The notes under the pieces were generated by a model, which was given only the letters and a program-made list of their open reading frames with translations, ran no database searches and was not told where the DNA came from. Both the position numbers and the translations under genes were made by a program. From Thermococcus sp. JdFR-02 (GTDB lineage Archaea; Methanobacteriota_B; Thermococci; Thermococcales; Thermococcaceae): a DNA stretch of 45,442 bases. How positions within the stretch are numbered: the stretch's first letter is position 1; every line of letters begins with the position of its first letter. The stretch spans positions 1 through 45,442 of the forward strand of contig MTLP01000001.1 in assembly GCA_002009975.1 (NCBI GenBank), in the 5' to 3' direction. Below, one piece after another: positions 32,362 to 41,077 of the stretch.

Positions 32362-35300
32362 TCACCTCCAGCTCCATGCTCGTCTGATAAAGTCAGCGAT
32401 TACTGGTGCCAACTCTCCAAGTCCCTTTAGAACCTTTCCTGCACGTATGAGCTTTGCTGAAACAATAATTGCTTTAACTTCACCACCAATTAATACAGCA
32501 TTCGTTCCAACGTCCACTATTACGTCACTGTTGTCCTGCTTTATATTCACCACATCGAAGCCTGTGAAAGTAATGTCTTCTGCGTTCTGTGGAGAGATTA
32601 TGTATTCTATTGATACTCCAACGTAAGTTCCAAACAAGTCTTTCTCAAGTGTTATTAATCCCGTATGGGCAGTGTTTTTGAAAACTATTTCTGCAGTTTG
32701 GGAAGGTTCCACCTTAGCTGGATATTCAATCATCCATGCAGATTCTAATGATTCCATGAACTCTTGATTCTCAATTGACCAGTTTTCAACACTTACAGAG
32801 TTTATACTAACATCATTTTGAGTAGGATTGTAAATAATAGCCCTACAAACCAATTTAGCCTTGTATTCTATGCCGTTCCAGTTAAATTCGGGATCATTGC
32901 ATTCGAATGCTACTTGTTGTAGTTCTGTTTCGTTGCTTGGGTGTACTATCACTCTTACTTCGTCCCAGTGCTCTTCGCCTATTCCGTTAGGCTCACCATC
33001 GTAGTTGTCGAGGAAGAGGGTGTAAGTGTGGGTTCCAACGCCAGAAACTTGCAGGCTGAATGAAGTTAAAGTGTAATCCTGAGCACTCGCTGGTAATGTT
33101 GTACTAACCCTCTTGATCACTGCACCATCCTCATCCACAACATAACCAAACAATGAATAAGCATTGCCCAAGTAATTCGAAGCTTTAACCGTAAAAACCA
33201 CAGTACCACCACCCACAATCTCCGTTGGCATTGCCTCCAAACTAACACCAAACTGAGCATTCGCCGGCACTACATTTACAGTGCCCTCCCTGTAAGACGC
33301 AGTCCCCCAAGGCACCGAAACCATAACCCCCCACACATATCTTCCCACTTTTTCCGGAGTCCAGTAAAGCTTAAACGTTGCACTCTTTCCACCATTCAAT
33401 GAAACAGACTCACTATAAACTTCAGAACCATTAACTTTTAACTTTAGTGTGAAACTCTTAGACGAGCTGTAAGTATTCTTAACTTTGACCCTAAATTCTG
33501 CAGTGTCACCAACTCTCGGTGGATTTGGATAAAGTTCAACGCTTTCGATTGTTAAGTTGCCGGAGTCTGTACTACTGTCATCGTCTTCCACCTTTATTGT
33601 TCCCACTGCATATGTTGTCCCATCAACCTTTGCGTAGTAGGTTCTTTCGCCTGGTGTATTGAAAGTTAACTGCAGAGTCTTGGTTTTAGTTTCGCCAGCT
33701 GGAACTGTGAGTGTATCCTCTTTAGATTTCCCGCCAGCAGTGACCAGCAAATTGAACGTTTTATCACTCGTCATGTAATTGGTTATCGTGAAGGTAAACT
33801 CTACTGGTTCATTAACTTTCACAATAGCCTTTGAAACGGAAACTTGAGAATCGAACAGCTGAATTGTTTTTGAGACTGTTTTTATAACCATTGCCTCCTC
33901 ACCACAGCCTGCTGGAGCGCTTAAAACTTCCTCTCCACCGGGAACACTGTTTATATTGTTGCACCATTTTGTGTAGGTGACTTTTATGGTTTTGCTGAGC
34001 GTTATCTCCTGAGCATTGCTTGGAATGTCCTCAGTGAAGTAACTTCCCACGGGCAAAGTTATTGCTCTACTTTCCCCAGCTCCCAAGTCAAATGGTCCGT
34101 ATTCTTTATTCCCATCAATGTAAATGTTGATGTTTGTTGCCTGAGCATTCTCTGCCCTAACAGTGATCTGAACCTTATAGGAAGCTTTATCTGGAGTTAT
34201 TGAATTAGCAATAATTTCACCATTGATGTACAGAACAGTCTCTCCAGTGTTTGGATCTAAGGCTTCTTGGGTAAGTGGATCTTCTAGGTTTTCACCAGTG
34301 GTGAAAGTGCTTGGAGGCTTAATTGGTGGGAATGGCTTGATAGGACTGTCACATGAATAGCTTATCATCGAAGAAACTTTAACTGCGATTAATGCTTCCT
34401 TCAACTCTGCAATCTTTCCGTTTAAAATTAATTTTAACTCCTCATTATCATTCCCAAAGTCTTTTGCTAACAGTAGCGTTTTTATTTGTGAAGCCTTTTC
34501 GTAAGATTCTAAAGCCTTCCAGTAATATTGTACTTTGTATGTCTCATAGCATATAACTCCATTCTTAATCTTACTTCTTTTTTCTGTGCCACCATCTAAG
34601 ATCAAAATACCGTTAGAACTGTAAGTACTCCCAGAACTACTAATCACTCCATAAATTTTATCCTTAAGCCTTTGAATTGTCGTCAATTGCTCATCAAGCG
34701 TTCCATTATAGTAAGCTTTGTAAAAATTAGTCCACTCCCCCTGAAGTTGGGGCAAAATTATATTCTCTCCTTCGGGAATGCTAGCATTCTCCGCATTACT
34801 CCACTTCCATTTCTCCAGTGCCCATGTTTCGTAGTAGTTGTATTTGAAGCCAACCTCAATGAAAGCTAAGCTGAAATCTTCCAAAAACTTGGTTAAATTA
34901 AAATCTTCATTAATTTGATCAGAATTCTCAATAATGTACTGTTCTAAGGCTTTAATCTCATCATCACTCCAGCCCTGTTCCTTCAAAGCCTGGATTGTCT
35001 CCTCAGGCAAACCATTTTGAGAAATATTTTGAGCCAGCTCCCTAAGCTCCTCTGCAGTATAGTAAGTCTTAACTCCCGAATTTTTAATCTCCTCCAGACT
35101 CTGCCATATTAATGCTGAAATTTGAGCAGCATTTTGTGAACCATTTTGAGAATTCTTGATTAGCTCCTGAGCTAAATTTTCAATTTGATTTGGGTCATTA
35201 GTATTGTTCAGCTGAACTATTAATTCTGCTTCTCTGTTTAAGATTTTCCAGAATTCTTCATAGGCTTGGTTATCTAATGCTGAGACATAAATACTCTGAT

Positions 35301-35370
35301 TTTCTGCTACAATAAAACTTAAACTAATCATTAGATATATTATGACTAAGCTTACTATTTTTCTCATCAT
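32362..35370 (-). CDS. secreted multidomain protein, expressed polymorphic-toxin candidate
   Basis: 1002 residues. A signal peptide covers residues 1-22 (IVSLVIIYLMISLSFIVAEN). A helical, Asn/Gln/Glu-rich region of about 320 residues follows, with a Pro-rich linker (PIKPFPPIKPPSTF). Several Ig-like/CARDB domains come next (NEPVEFTFTITNY, RVGDTAEFRVKVKN, VGGGTVVFTVKASN). Near residue 790 is the junction block DNYDGEPNGIGEEHWDEVRV, then a final beta domain. The tip is DVGTNAVLIGGEVKAIIVSA, KLIRAGKVLKGLGELAPVIA, DFIRRAWSWR. The long stalk and variable short tip are typical of polymorphic toxins; a membrane-active tip is inferred. It has its own promoter. Confidence 0.78.
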   Translation of the reverse strand: MMRKIVSLVIIYLMISLSFIVAENQSIYVSALDNQAYEEFWKILNREAELIVQLNNTNDPNQIENLAQELIKNSQNGSQNAAQISALIWQSLEEIKNSGVKTYYTAEELRELAQNISQNGLPEETIQALKEQGWSDDEIKALEQYIIENSDQINEDFNLTKFLEDFSLAFIEVGFKYNYYETWALEKWKWSNAENASIPEGENIILPQLQGEWTNFYKAYYNGTLDEQLTTIQRLKDKIYGVISSSGSTYSSNGILILDGGTEKRSKIKNGVICYETYKVQYYWKALESYEKASQIKTLLLAKDFGNDNEELKLILNGKIAELKEALIAVKVSSMISYSCDSPIKPFPPIKPPSTFTTGENLEDPLTQEALDPNTGETVLYINGEIIANSITPDKASYKVQITVRAENAQATNINIYIDGNKEYGPFDLGAGESRAITLPVGSYFTEDIPSNAQEITLSKTIKVTYTKWCNNINSVPGGEEVLSAPAGCGEEAMVIKTVSKTIQLFDSQVSVSKAIVKVNEPVEFTFTITNYMTSDKTFNLLVTAGGKSKEDTLTVPAGETKTKTLQLTFNTPGERTYYAKVDGTTYAVGTIKVEDDDSSTDSGNLTIESVELYPNPPRVGDTAEFRVKVKNTYSSSKSFTLKLKVNGSEVYSESVSLNGGKSATFKLYWTPEKVGRYVWGVMVSVPWGTASYREGTVNVVPANAQFGVSLEAMPTEIVGGGTVVFTVKASNYLGNAYSLFGYVVDEDGAVIKRVSTTLPASAQDYTLTSFSLQVSGVGTHTYTLFLDNYDGEPNGIGEEHWDEVRVIVHPSNETELQQVAFECNDPEFNWNGIEYKAKLVCRAIIYNPTQNDVSINSVSVENWSIENQEFMESLESAWMIEYPAKVEPSQTAEIVFKNTAHTGLITLEKDLFGTYVGVSIEYIISPQNAEDITFTGFDVVNIKQDNSDVIVDVGTNAVLIGGEVKAIIVSAKLIRAGKVLKGLGELAPVIADFIRRAWSWR
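32948..33018. repeat. recombination-type homology block, expressed copy
   Basis: DNA for LFLDNYDGEPNGIGEEHW then DEVRV in the large secreted protein. It matches the start of the orphan module at 31915-31985. A crossover here would swap the 210-residue C-terminal part of the expressed protein. Confidence 0.7.
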
Positions 35371-35411
35371 CCATCACCCTATCAGTAATCATGAAAGAAA
35401 TAACTACGAGC

Positions 35412-35476
35412 AAATATAAATACTTTTTCTATGCAAATTTTGCTTATCACTTTAGATAGTATGCAAAATATGCATA
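35412..35476 (-). promoter_or_regulatory. promoter and operator-like repeats of the secreted toxin-type gene
   Basis: On the minus strand AAAAAGTATTTATATTTGC (about 35411-35429) is a strong TATA/BRE candidate, about 45 bases before the ATG. Immediately upstream TTTGCATA occurs twice: at 35430-35437, and at 35460-35467 within the inverted repeat TATGCATATTTTGCATA. Paired sites abutting the TATA box suggest binding by a dimeric regulator. Apart from this one I found no comparable promoter down to 24914. Confidence 0.5.
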
Positions 35477-35513
35477 AATCCCTCTTGGTGATAAAAGATA
35501 ACAAAAGTAGAAT

Positions 35514-35927
35514 TCACTTCAGGATACCTTCCAAAACCAAAATCTTTTTCTGTCTCAAATACACAACGGGAATCCCCCTTTCTCTAAGCTTTTTCTTTAA
35601 CCCCTTATCATTAGTGCACACTATGACATTTGATCTTTTTAGTGCAAACTCATAAATCTGCTCATCAGTAGGCTTTTCTCCAAATTTTCCGATATCTATT
35701 ATTTCAAACCTCTCAATTAACTGTCTCGCCATTCTAATGGCAACTAAATCTTTCCCTCGTGATTTCTTTTCTATAAGGTCTAACTCTTTAATCACAACAT
35801 TAGGAATTACAACTTTGAAATTAACGTCAAGAACTCTCTTTAGTTCGCCAATTATATCAACACCAAACTGACCGGGAATCAGGAGAAAATTCGTGTCCGG
35901 AACAACAAGATAGCCTTTCTTTTCCAT
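35514..35927 (-). CDS. PIN domain protein (VapC9/FCF1-like)
   Basis: 137 residues from the ATG at 35927, behind GGTGAG at four-base spacing. PIN nuclease acidic residues are visible: VPDTNFLL near the start, VIKELDLIE mid-protein and CTNDKGLKKKL near the end, followed by the strand PVVYLRQKK. This form, encoded next to aIF2-gamma, is conserved in Thermococcales and may be a single-strand RNA nuclease of rRNA processing rather than a toxin. No antitoxin gene is adjacent, which supports that view. Confidence 0.9.
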   Translation of the reverse strand: MEKKGYLVVPDTNFLLIPGQFGVDIIGELKRVLDVNFKVVIPNVVIKELDLIEKKSRGKDLVAIRMARQLIERFEIIDIGKFGEKPTDEQIYEFALKRSNVIVCTNDKGLKKKLRERGIPVVYLRQKKILVLEGILK

Positions 35928-35956
35928 ATAACTCACCAAAAAAGAAGTAAGAAATG

Positions 35957-37189
35957 TCACTCCTTAATTAAGCCATATCCAATTAAGCGCCATCTTGATC
36001 CTACTTGCCTGCTTATTGCCACCCTTTCTCCAACTTCTGCACATATGGGTATTTGGAGCTTTAGCTCAATCTCGTCTTTTCCTAAGCCTGTGACAAGTCC
36101 CATTGTTCTTGCAGTTCCAACGTTCAAAAGCAAAACTTCTCTTTTCTTTATTGGTTCAACTTTAAGCTCTTCCTCAGTTCCAACAACCCTATCCAGAAGA
36201 TGAACTTCTATTCTAAGTGTATCCCACACTGGTGGCAATTTTCCAGGCTTTCCTACTACATTTCCAGCCATTAAATCGTTCTTAGTCAAGAAGGGATCTA
36301 ATTTAGTTCCAATTCCAACCAATCCACCGGGATAAGCTTCATCTACGAAACGACCTCCAGCTTGAAGGGAAACTATCTCAGTAACTATTGGCTCATATCT
36401 AATCCTTCCATGCTCCTCATATGGAACACCTGGTCTTATTTCAATTTCGTCCCCTACTCTTAACTTCCCTTGGATTATTGAACCACCTATTACTCCCCCA
36501 ACAAGTTTTTCTGGTGGAGTTCCAGGCTTATTCACATCAAAACTCCTTAAGACAAGCATTTTAGGTGGCTTATTTGGATCCCTCTCTGGAGTTGGGATAA
36601 AATCTTCAATTGCTTTAATTAAAATGTCAATGTTCGCTCCATGCAAAGCTGAGATTGGAATTATTGGAGCATTTTCTGCAACAGTTCCTTTAACAAACTC
36701 CTTAATTTGCTTGTAGTTTTCTAAAACTTGTTCTTTTGTAACTAATTCAATCTTATTTTGAACTATGATGATGTTCCTATTTCCAATGATTTGAAGAGCC
36801 ATTAAGTGTTCTTTAGTTTGAGGCTTTGGGCACGGTTCATTTGCCGCGATAACCAAAATTGCACCATCCATTAATGAAGCACCAGCCAACATTGTTGTCA
36901 TCAAAGCCTCGTGTCCCGGAGAATCTATGAAAGAAACTCTTCTTTCAAACTCAGTTTCATGCCCACAATAGGGACAAACTGGAGAAGTAGAATATTTCCC
37001 ACAATTTGGACATTTCCTTATCTCGGCATCGGCAAACCCTATTTTTATTGTAATTCCTCTCCTCAGCTCTTCACTATGAGTGTCTGTCCAGATACCAGTT
37101 AATGCCCTTGTAAGCGTCGTTTTACCGTGATCAACGTGACCAACCATACCAATATTAACTTCAGCTTGCTTAAACTTCTTTTTTGACAT
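35957..37189 (-). CDS. translation initiation factor aIF2 gamma
   Basis: 410 residues. GTPase of the aIF2 heterotrimer that delivers initiator Met-tRNA to the small subunit. The G-motifs are GHVDHGKTT (G1), DSPGH (G3), NKIE (G4) and SALHG (G5). A zinc knuckle is inserted between G2 and G3 (CPNC and CPYC). Domains II and III form the C-terminal beta barrels. The ATG at 37189 follows GAGGTGATTC. The PIN gene starts about 30 bases downstream. Confidence 0.98.
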   Translation of the reverse strand: MSKKKFKQAEVNIGMVGHVDHGKTTLTRALTGIWTDTHSEELRRGITIKIGFADAEIRKCPNCGKYSTSPVCPYCGHETEFERRVSFIDSPGHEALMTTMLAGASLMDGAILVIAANEPCPKPQTKEHLMALQIIGNRNIIIVQNKIELVTKEQVLENYKQIKEFVKGTVAENAPIIPISALHGANIDILIKAIEDFIPTPERDPNKPPKMLVLRSFDVNKPGTPPEKLVGGVIGGSIIQGKLRVGDEIEIRPGVPYEEHGRIRYEPIVTEIVSLQAGGRFVDEAYPGGLVGIGTKLDPFLTKNDLMAGNVVGKPGKLPPVWDTLRIEVHLLDRVVGTEEELKVEPIKKREVLLLNVGTARTMGLVTGLGKDEIELKLQIPICAEVGERVAISRQVGSRWRLIGYGLIKE

Positions 37190-37331
37190 GAGAATCACCT
37201 CACCTACACTATACCATGAAAGCTGACTTTATTAATGTTACCACATCTTGAATAAATCCATCCCAAAACTCGCAAATTTTAGAATTAAATGACACGATAT
37301 AATATGGGAGAAAGATAGAGAGGAGCCATTA

Positions 37332-37715
37332 TCACTCCTCATACACAATAACCGTATTTATTTGAGCAATTTCTGGGCTGATAGTATTTCCTCTTACTGT
37401 TTTCTTCCTTCTTTCACCTTTCTTTTCTGGTCTAAATCCTGGTCCTCTTGAAACTAAGATCCTAACTCTCCTTGGACCATGGACATCTGGTCTCATTGGA
37501 AATCCATCTTTATCAGTTCCGCCCGTGATCTTTATCTTTACTTTTCCTTTGATCTCTATGTCAAATATCTTACCTAGATCAAGACCCAGTGCGCTTGGCT
37601 CAATTGTGTCCCCAATCCTTAATCCAATTAAGTTCTCAGCTTGAGCACCACTAATTTCAACTTGCTTTGCAACTCCACTTTTAGGGTCTGAAATCACAAC
37701 CTTAAAAGTTGCCAT
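37332..37715 (-). CDS. rps6e: 30S ribosomal protein S6e
   Basis: 127 residues, the usual archaeal length. It starts [20 protein letters not shown] and contains the family signature [20 protein letters not shown] near residue 80. The ATG at 37715 follows GGTGGGAGG. It is upstream of aIF2-gamma with a 140-base gap, so co-transcription is likely but not shown. Confidence 0.97.
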   Translation of the reverse strand: MATFKVVISDPKSGVAKQVEISGAQAENLIGLRIGDTIEPSALGLDLGKIFDIEIKGKVKIKITGGTDKDGFPMRPDVHGPRRVRILVSRGPGFRPEKKGERRKKTVRGNTISPEIAQINTVIVYEE

Positions 37716-37863
37716 TTCCTCCCACCTCCAGATCTTCATAAGCGGGATTCACTCGAACCCCTTCCAAGATGGCTAAAGTCCATGCATTTAAAAATTTTCC
37801 TATCGAATAGGCAAAACTTTTTATAGAGATAGTATTTAAATCGCAAACAAGAGGTGGAATATC

Positions 37864-38034
37864 ATGGCTAAGGAAAAAGCAACATTACCCCCCACTGGTG
37901 CGGGATTGATGAGGTTTTTTGATGAAGATACGAGAGCAATAAAGATAAGCCCAAGAGGAGCAATAGCAATAGTTTTGATTTTTGTAGCCATAGAGATACT
38001 CCTACACGTCTTTGGGGTTCAGCTACTCGGCTAA
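37864..38034 (+). CDS. preprotein translocase Sec61 beta subunit
   Basis: 56 residues. A short cytosolic N-terminus with LPPTGAGLMRFFDED and ISPRGAIA is followed by one C-terminal membrane helix (IVLIFVAIEILLHVFGVQLL), the tail-anchored layout of archaeal Sec61-beta (SecG). It joins SecY and SecE in the membrane. GAGGTGG precedes the ATG, and a TATA-like GTATTTAAA lies about 35 bases further up. The 3' end overlaps the converging coiled-coil gene by four bases. Confidence 0.96.
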   Translation: MAKEKATLPPTGAGLMRFFDEDTRAIKISPRGAIAIVLIFVAIEILLHVFGVQLLG

Positions 38035-38693
38035 ATTAACGTCCTCTTTAATCCTCTCGCATTTAACTCTTCGTTTACTATTCTCCTCACTGAGTCCTCT
38101 ATATATCCCTTTACCAACTTCTCAACATCTGCTTTTATTTGATCTATATCATGCCTTAAGCCTTCTAAAAGCCTTATATATTCCTTAGCCATCTCCAGCT
38201 GTCCTTCTTGCTTTATTAACTGCTCTTTTAAGTGTTCAAAGTCTTCTTTAATAACCTGCAGTTTTTTAAGTTCCCTCCTTAGCTCCTCAACTTGCTTTGA
38301 GAGTTGGTAGTTTTCTTCCTTGTACTTATTAATGACCTTTTCCTTTTCTTCCAGCTCTCTAACTAAGGAGTTGTATTCCATAGCAATTTGGTTTAATCTT
38401 TCTATCTCTCTAAGTGGAGGAACCATCCCATTTCCTATGATTATTGCATCCCTTCCAACGTTCACAATGTCGTTTGGCTTTATCTTAATCTTTTTCTCTG
38501 TGGTAAACATCCCTGGATGGAATTCGCCTGTTTTTCCAATATTTTCAAGTACTTTCATCTTTAATATGAAATAGAATTGATCCCCTTCCACTTCAACGTT
38601 AATCCCTGTAACATAGCCCAATATCTTTCCATCAGTAAGAGAGATAACAAACCTATTCACCAATTGATTCCCCTGACCCTGTTGTTCAGACAT
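38031..38693 (-). CDS. PRC-barrel-like plus coiled-coil protein
   Basis: 220 residues from the ATG at 38693 (GGGTGAG upstream). Residues about 10-90 look like a small PRC-barrel-type beta domain (NRFVISLTDGKILGYVTGIN, then DIVNVGRDAIIIGNG). Residues 100-200 are a long coiled coil (ELEEKEKVINKYKEENYQL and on). There is no membrane segment. The architecture recalls CdvA, the PRC-barrel/coiled-coil protein of the crenarchaeal division system, but homology at sequence level is not evident to me. Function unknown; a scaffold or nucleic-acid-associated role is possible. Confidence 0.72.
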   Translation of the reverse strand: MSEQQGQGNQLVNRFVISLTDGKILGYVTGINVEVEGDQFYFILKMKVLENIGKTGEFHPGMFTTEKKIKIKPNDIVNVGRDAIIIGNGMVPPLREIERLNQIAMEYNSLVRELEEKEKVINKYKEENYQLSKQVEELRRELKKLQVIKEDFEHLKEQLIKQEGQLEMAKEYIRLLEGLRHDIDQIKADVEKLVKGYIEDSVRRIVNEELNARGLKRTLI

Positions 38694-38813
38694 AATGCTC
38701 ACCCGAAATATTTTTGAAATTTACATACTTAAGTCTTTTCAAATACTATTTCTGCAAATCCCAAACACTTTAAAAGGAGCAAGCAAAAACTAACTAACCT
38801 TCAGGTGAGACAA

Positions 38814-39386
38814 ATGATAATATTCGTAGGTCGCTCAAACGTTGGAAAAAGCACTTTGATATATCAGTTAACTGGAAAAGACGTTAGAAGGGGTAAGAGA
38901 CCCGGAGTTACAAGAAAACCTGTCGAAATCAAGTGGAGAAATAGAACTATAATAGACATGCCAGGCTTTGGATTTATGCATGGAGTTCCAAAAAAAGTTC
39001 AAGAGAAAATTAAAACAGAGATAATTCACTTTATCGAAAATAACTCAGATAAGATTGAGCTTGCGGTTTTAGTAATTGATGGTAAAAGCGTTTTAGAAAT
39101 AATTGAGAGATGGGAAAAAAGGGGAGAGATACCTATTGATGTCGAGTTTTTTCAATTCCTTCAGGAGTTGAATATACCCACAATAGTCGCAGTGAACAAA
39201 ATGGATAAAATCAAGAATTTAGAGAGGGTTATGAACAGAATAATGGAAAAATTTGGACTAAATGGGAGTTGGAGCGACTATAGAGAAATTTTTATTCCGA
39301 TATCTGCAAAATTTGGAACTAATTTGGACGAATTAAGAAAAATAATGGAAAAGAAGATCAGAGAGTTTCAAGAACGACATGGGTAA
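38814..39386 (+). CDS. engB: EngB-like GTP-binding protein
   Basis: 190 residues. It has the full set of TrmE/Era-type G motifs: GRSNVGKST (G1), PGVTRKP (G2), DMPGFG (G3), NKMD (G4) and SAKFG (G5). EngB proteins act in ribosome assembly. The ATG at 38814 follows GGTGAG with four-base spacing. The last 29 bases overlap the converging Lrp-type regulator gene. Confidence 0.93.
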   Translation: MIIFVGRSNVGKSTLIYQLTGKDVRRGKRPGVTRKPVEIKWRNRTIIDMPGFGFMHGVPKKVQEKIKTEIIHFIENNSDKIELAVLVIDGKSVLEIIERWEKRGEIPIDVEFFQFLQELNIPTIVAVNKMDKIKNLERVMNRIMEKFGLNGSWSDYREIFIPISAKFGTNLDELRKIMEKKIREFQERHG

Positions 39387-39825
39387 TTGTTTCTCTAACA
39401 CCTTCAAGAGAAGCGACTTCTTCAAGAATTTCGTCAAGCTTTGTTTTGTCAGCTTCAACAATTAAATCAATATCTCCTGTAACCCTATAGATGCGCTTAA
39501 CCTTTAATTTTCTAATAGACTCGTAAACATCTTTCCTTTTTGTGGGTTCAATTTTCACAAATATAAACACATCTCCCTTCTTTTCTCCAAGAAGTTCCAA
39601 TGCTTTTTCCGTTAAGTCAATGAATCCCCTTCCAGTCCTGATATAGTTCAACTCCTTTAGAACTTTTAGATGATTGCTTAAAGCCTGTCTTGTTATTCCA
39701 AGTTCTTCTGCAAGTTCATCTTGAGTTTTCTCTACTGTATGTACTTCGATAGTTTTACCTTCTTTGTAAAGCTTCCTTAAAAGCTCAATTTGTCTAGTTG
39801 TGAGTGAAATTTTTTCATCTACCAT
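39358..39825 (-). CDS. Lrp/AsnC-type transcriptional regulator
   Basis: 155 residues. N-terminal winged helix-turn-helix (KTQDELAEELGITRQALSNH, then LKVLKELNYIRTGRGFIDL) and a C-terminal ACT/RAM-like domain (DVFIFVKIEPTKRKDVYESI, then VTGDIDLIVEADKTKLDEIL). The fold resembles Lrp proteins, with an extended wing. Two perfect palindromes upstream of its own gene suggest autoregulation. GGGAGG precedes the ATG. The effector cannot be told from sequence. Confidence 0.88.
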   Translation of the reverse strand: MVDEKISLTTRQIELLRKLYKEGKTIEVHTVEKTQDELAEELGITRQALSNHLKVLKELNYIRTGRGFIDLTEKALELLGEKKGDVFIFVKIEPTKRKDVYESIRKLKVKRIYRVTGDIDLIVEADKTKLDEILEEVASLEGVRETITHVVLETL

Positions 39826-39854
39826 TCATGTTCCCTCCCAGTGATATCTTTGCC

Positions 39855-39891
39855 AATTATAAGTTTAAACTTTCAAAGTTTAATAAACTTT
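39855..39891 (-). promoter_or_regulatory. TATA and paired palindromic operators of the Lrp-type gene
   Basis: A perfect 12-bp palindrome AAGTTTAAACTT (39861-39872) and a perfect 17-bp odd palindrome AAAGTTTAATAAACTTT (39875-39891) lie two bases apart. They share the half-site AAGTTTA. They sit on and just upstream of the probable TATA box ACTTATAATT (minus strand, near 39855-39864), about 30-65 bases before the start codon. Tandem sites of this kind fit a dimeric or octameric Lrp-type protein. Confidence 0.65.
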
Positions 39892-40006
39892 TTGGTTTTT
39901 GTAAAATTAAAATTTGTCAAGGAATAATAACCTAACCTTTCAATTATAAATTTTTCCATATCCTAATGGAGTTAAGTTTTTATTAGTTTTACTAAGATTT
40001 TAAAAC

Positions 40007-41077
40007 ATGAACAAGACCGTTTATACAAAAGATGTTCCAAGCGACAGATTAGAAGTGCTTGGGGTTATAAAAGCTCATAAAAAACCAGTAAAGGTAATGA
40101 TCATAGGAGGAACAGATAGCGGAAAAACTACTGCAATGGTATTTTTTGCAAATGAACTTCTCTCATTGGGCTTTAGAATTGCAGTGATTGATAGCGACAT
40201 TGGCCAAAAGGGCATTTTACCCCCAGCAACCATAACTCTAGGATTTCCAGACAGATTGTTCAACTCACTGGATGAGATAACTCCTTACAAACACTATTTC
40301 ATCGGAAGCATAACCCCAAATCAATTCTTCGGAGAAATGATAACAGGAGTTAAGGTTTTAATTGATGAAGCCTTGAAAAAAGCGGATGTTATTTTAATAG
40401 ACACTACTGGATTTGTTCATGGTAGTGGAGTAGACCTGAAAAGGATGAAAATTGAAACAATAAAACCCGATATAATACTCGCATTAGGAAGAGAAAATGA
40501 GCTGGAACCAATATTAAAGCCATTTGAGAATAAAATAAGAATCTTTAAGCTCAAAGTCAGTGAGAAGATAAGGAAACACAGCAGAGAAGAAAGGAGAGAG
40601 ATAAGGAGAGAAAAATGGAGAACATATTTCAAAAATTCAAAGAGCTACTTGTTGAATTTGAATGAATATTACATCAGCGGGACATCACTATTCCATGGAG
40701 AAGAAATAAGAGAAGAAGAGAAAAAGCTCTTAGAGTCTCTTTTTAAATGGCTCATCATTTATGGAGTAAAAATAGATGGAAGGTACTTTGTTGTGAAAGT
40801 TGATCTAGTAAACTTTCCAAGACAGGTAGATAGGAGTACTCTTCATTACATTGATTTTGAGAGATTGAGTAATCTGATAGTGGGACTCATAGACGATAAA
40901 GGATTTTGCGTGGGTTTGGGGATTTTAAAGGTCATCAACTTTAAAGAAAAAACAATTGAAATCTTAACTCCTTTAACTGAGGATGAAATGAAGAAAGTTA
41001 GAGAGATAAGATTTGGAAGAATTAGGGTAAGGGAAGATGGAGAGGAATTGGGTTTACTTGACAGAAATCTGCTTTAA
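40007..41077 (+). CDS. Clp1-type polynucleotide 5'-hydroxyl kinase
   Basis: 356 residues. P-loop GGTDSGKTT at about residues 34-42, Walker-B-like strands (VIDSDIGQKGILPPATITLG, then VILIDTTGFVHG) and a C-terminal beta domain match the Clp1/Grc3 family. A Thermococcales member is known as an RNA/DNA 5'-hydroxyl kinase acting in RNA processing or repair. No ribosome binding site precedes the ATG; a TATA-like GTTTTTATTAG about 30 bases upstream suggests a leaderless or nearly leaderless mRNA. Confidence 0.9.
   Translation: MNKTVYTKDVPSDRLEVLGVIKAHKKPVKVMIIGGTDSGKTTAMVFFANELLSLGFRIAVIDSDIGQKGILPPATITLGFPDRLFNSLDEITPYKHYFIGSITPNQFFGEMITGVKVLIDEALKKADVILIDTTGFVHGSGVDLKRMKIETIKPDIILALGRENELEPILKPFENKIRIFKLKVSEKIRKHSREERREIRREKWRTYFKNSKSYLLNLNEYYISGTSLFHGEEIREEEKKLLESLFKWLIIYGVKIDGRYFVVKVDLVNFPRQVDRSTLHYIDFERLSNLIVGLIDDKGFCVGLGILKVINFKEKTIEILTPLTEDEMKKVREIRFGRIRVREDGEELGLLDRNLL

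Noticed and set aside
35514-35927. PIN protein as a VapC toxin belonging to the accessory locus
   Set aside because: There is no antitoxin gene beside it, it lies in the conserved aIF2-gamma neighbourhood, and it has a promoter region separate from the array.
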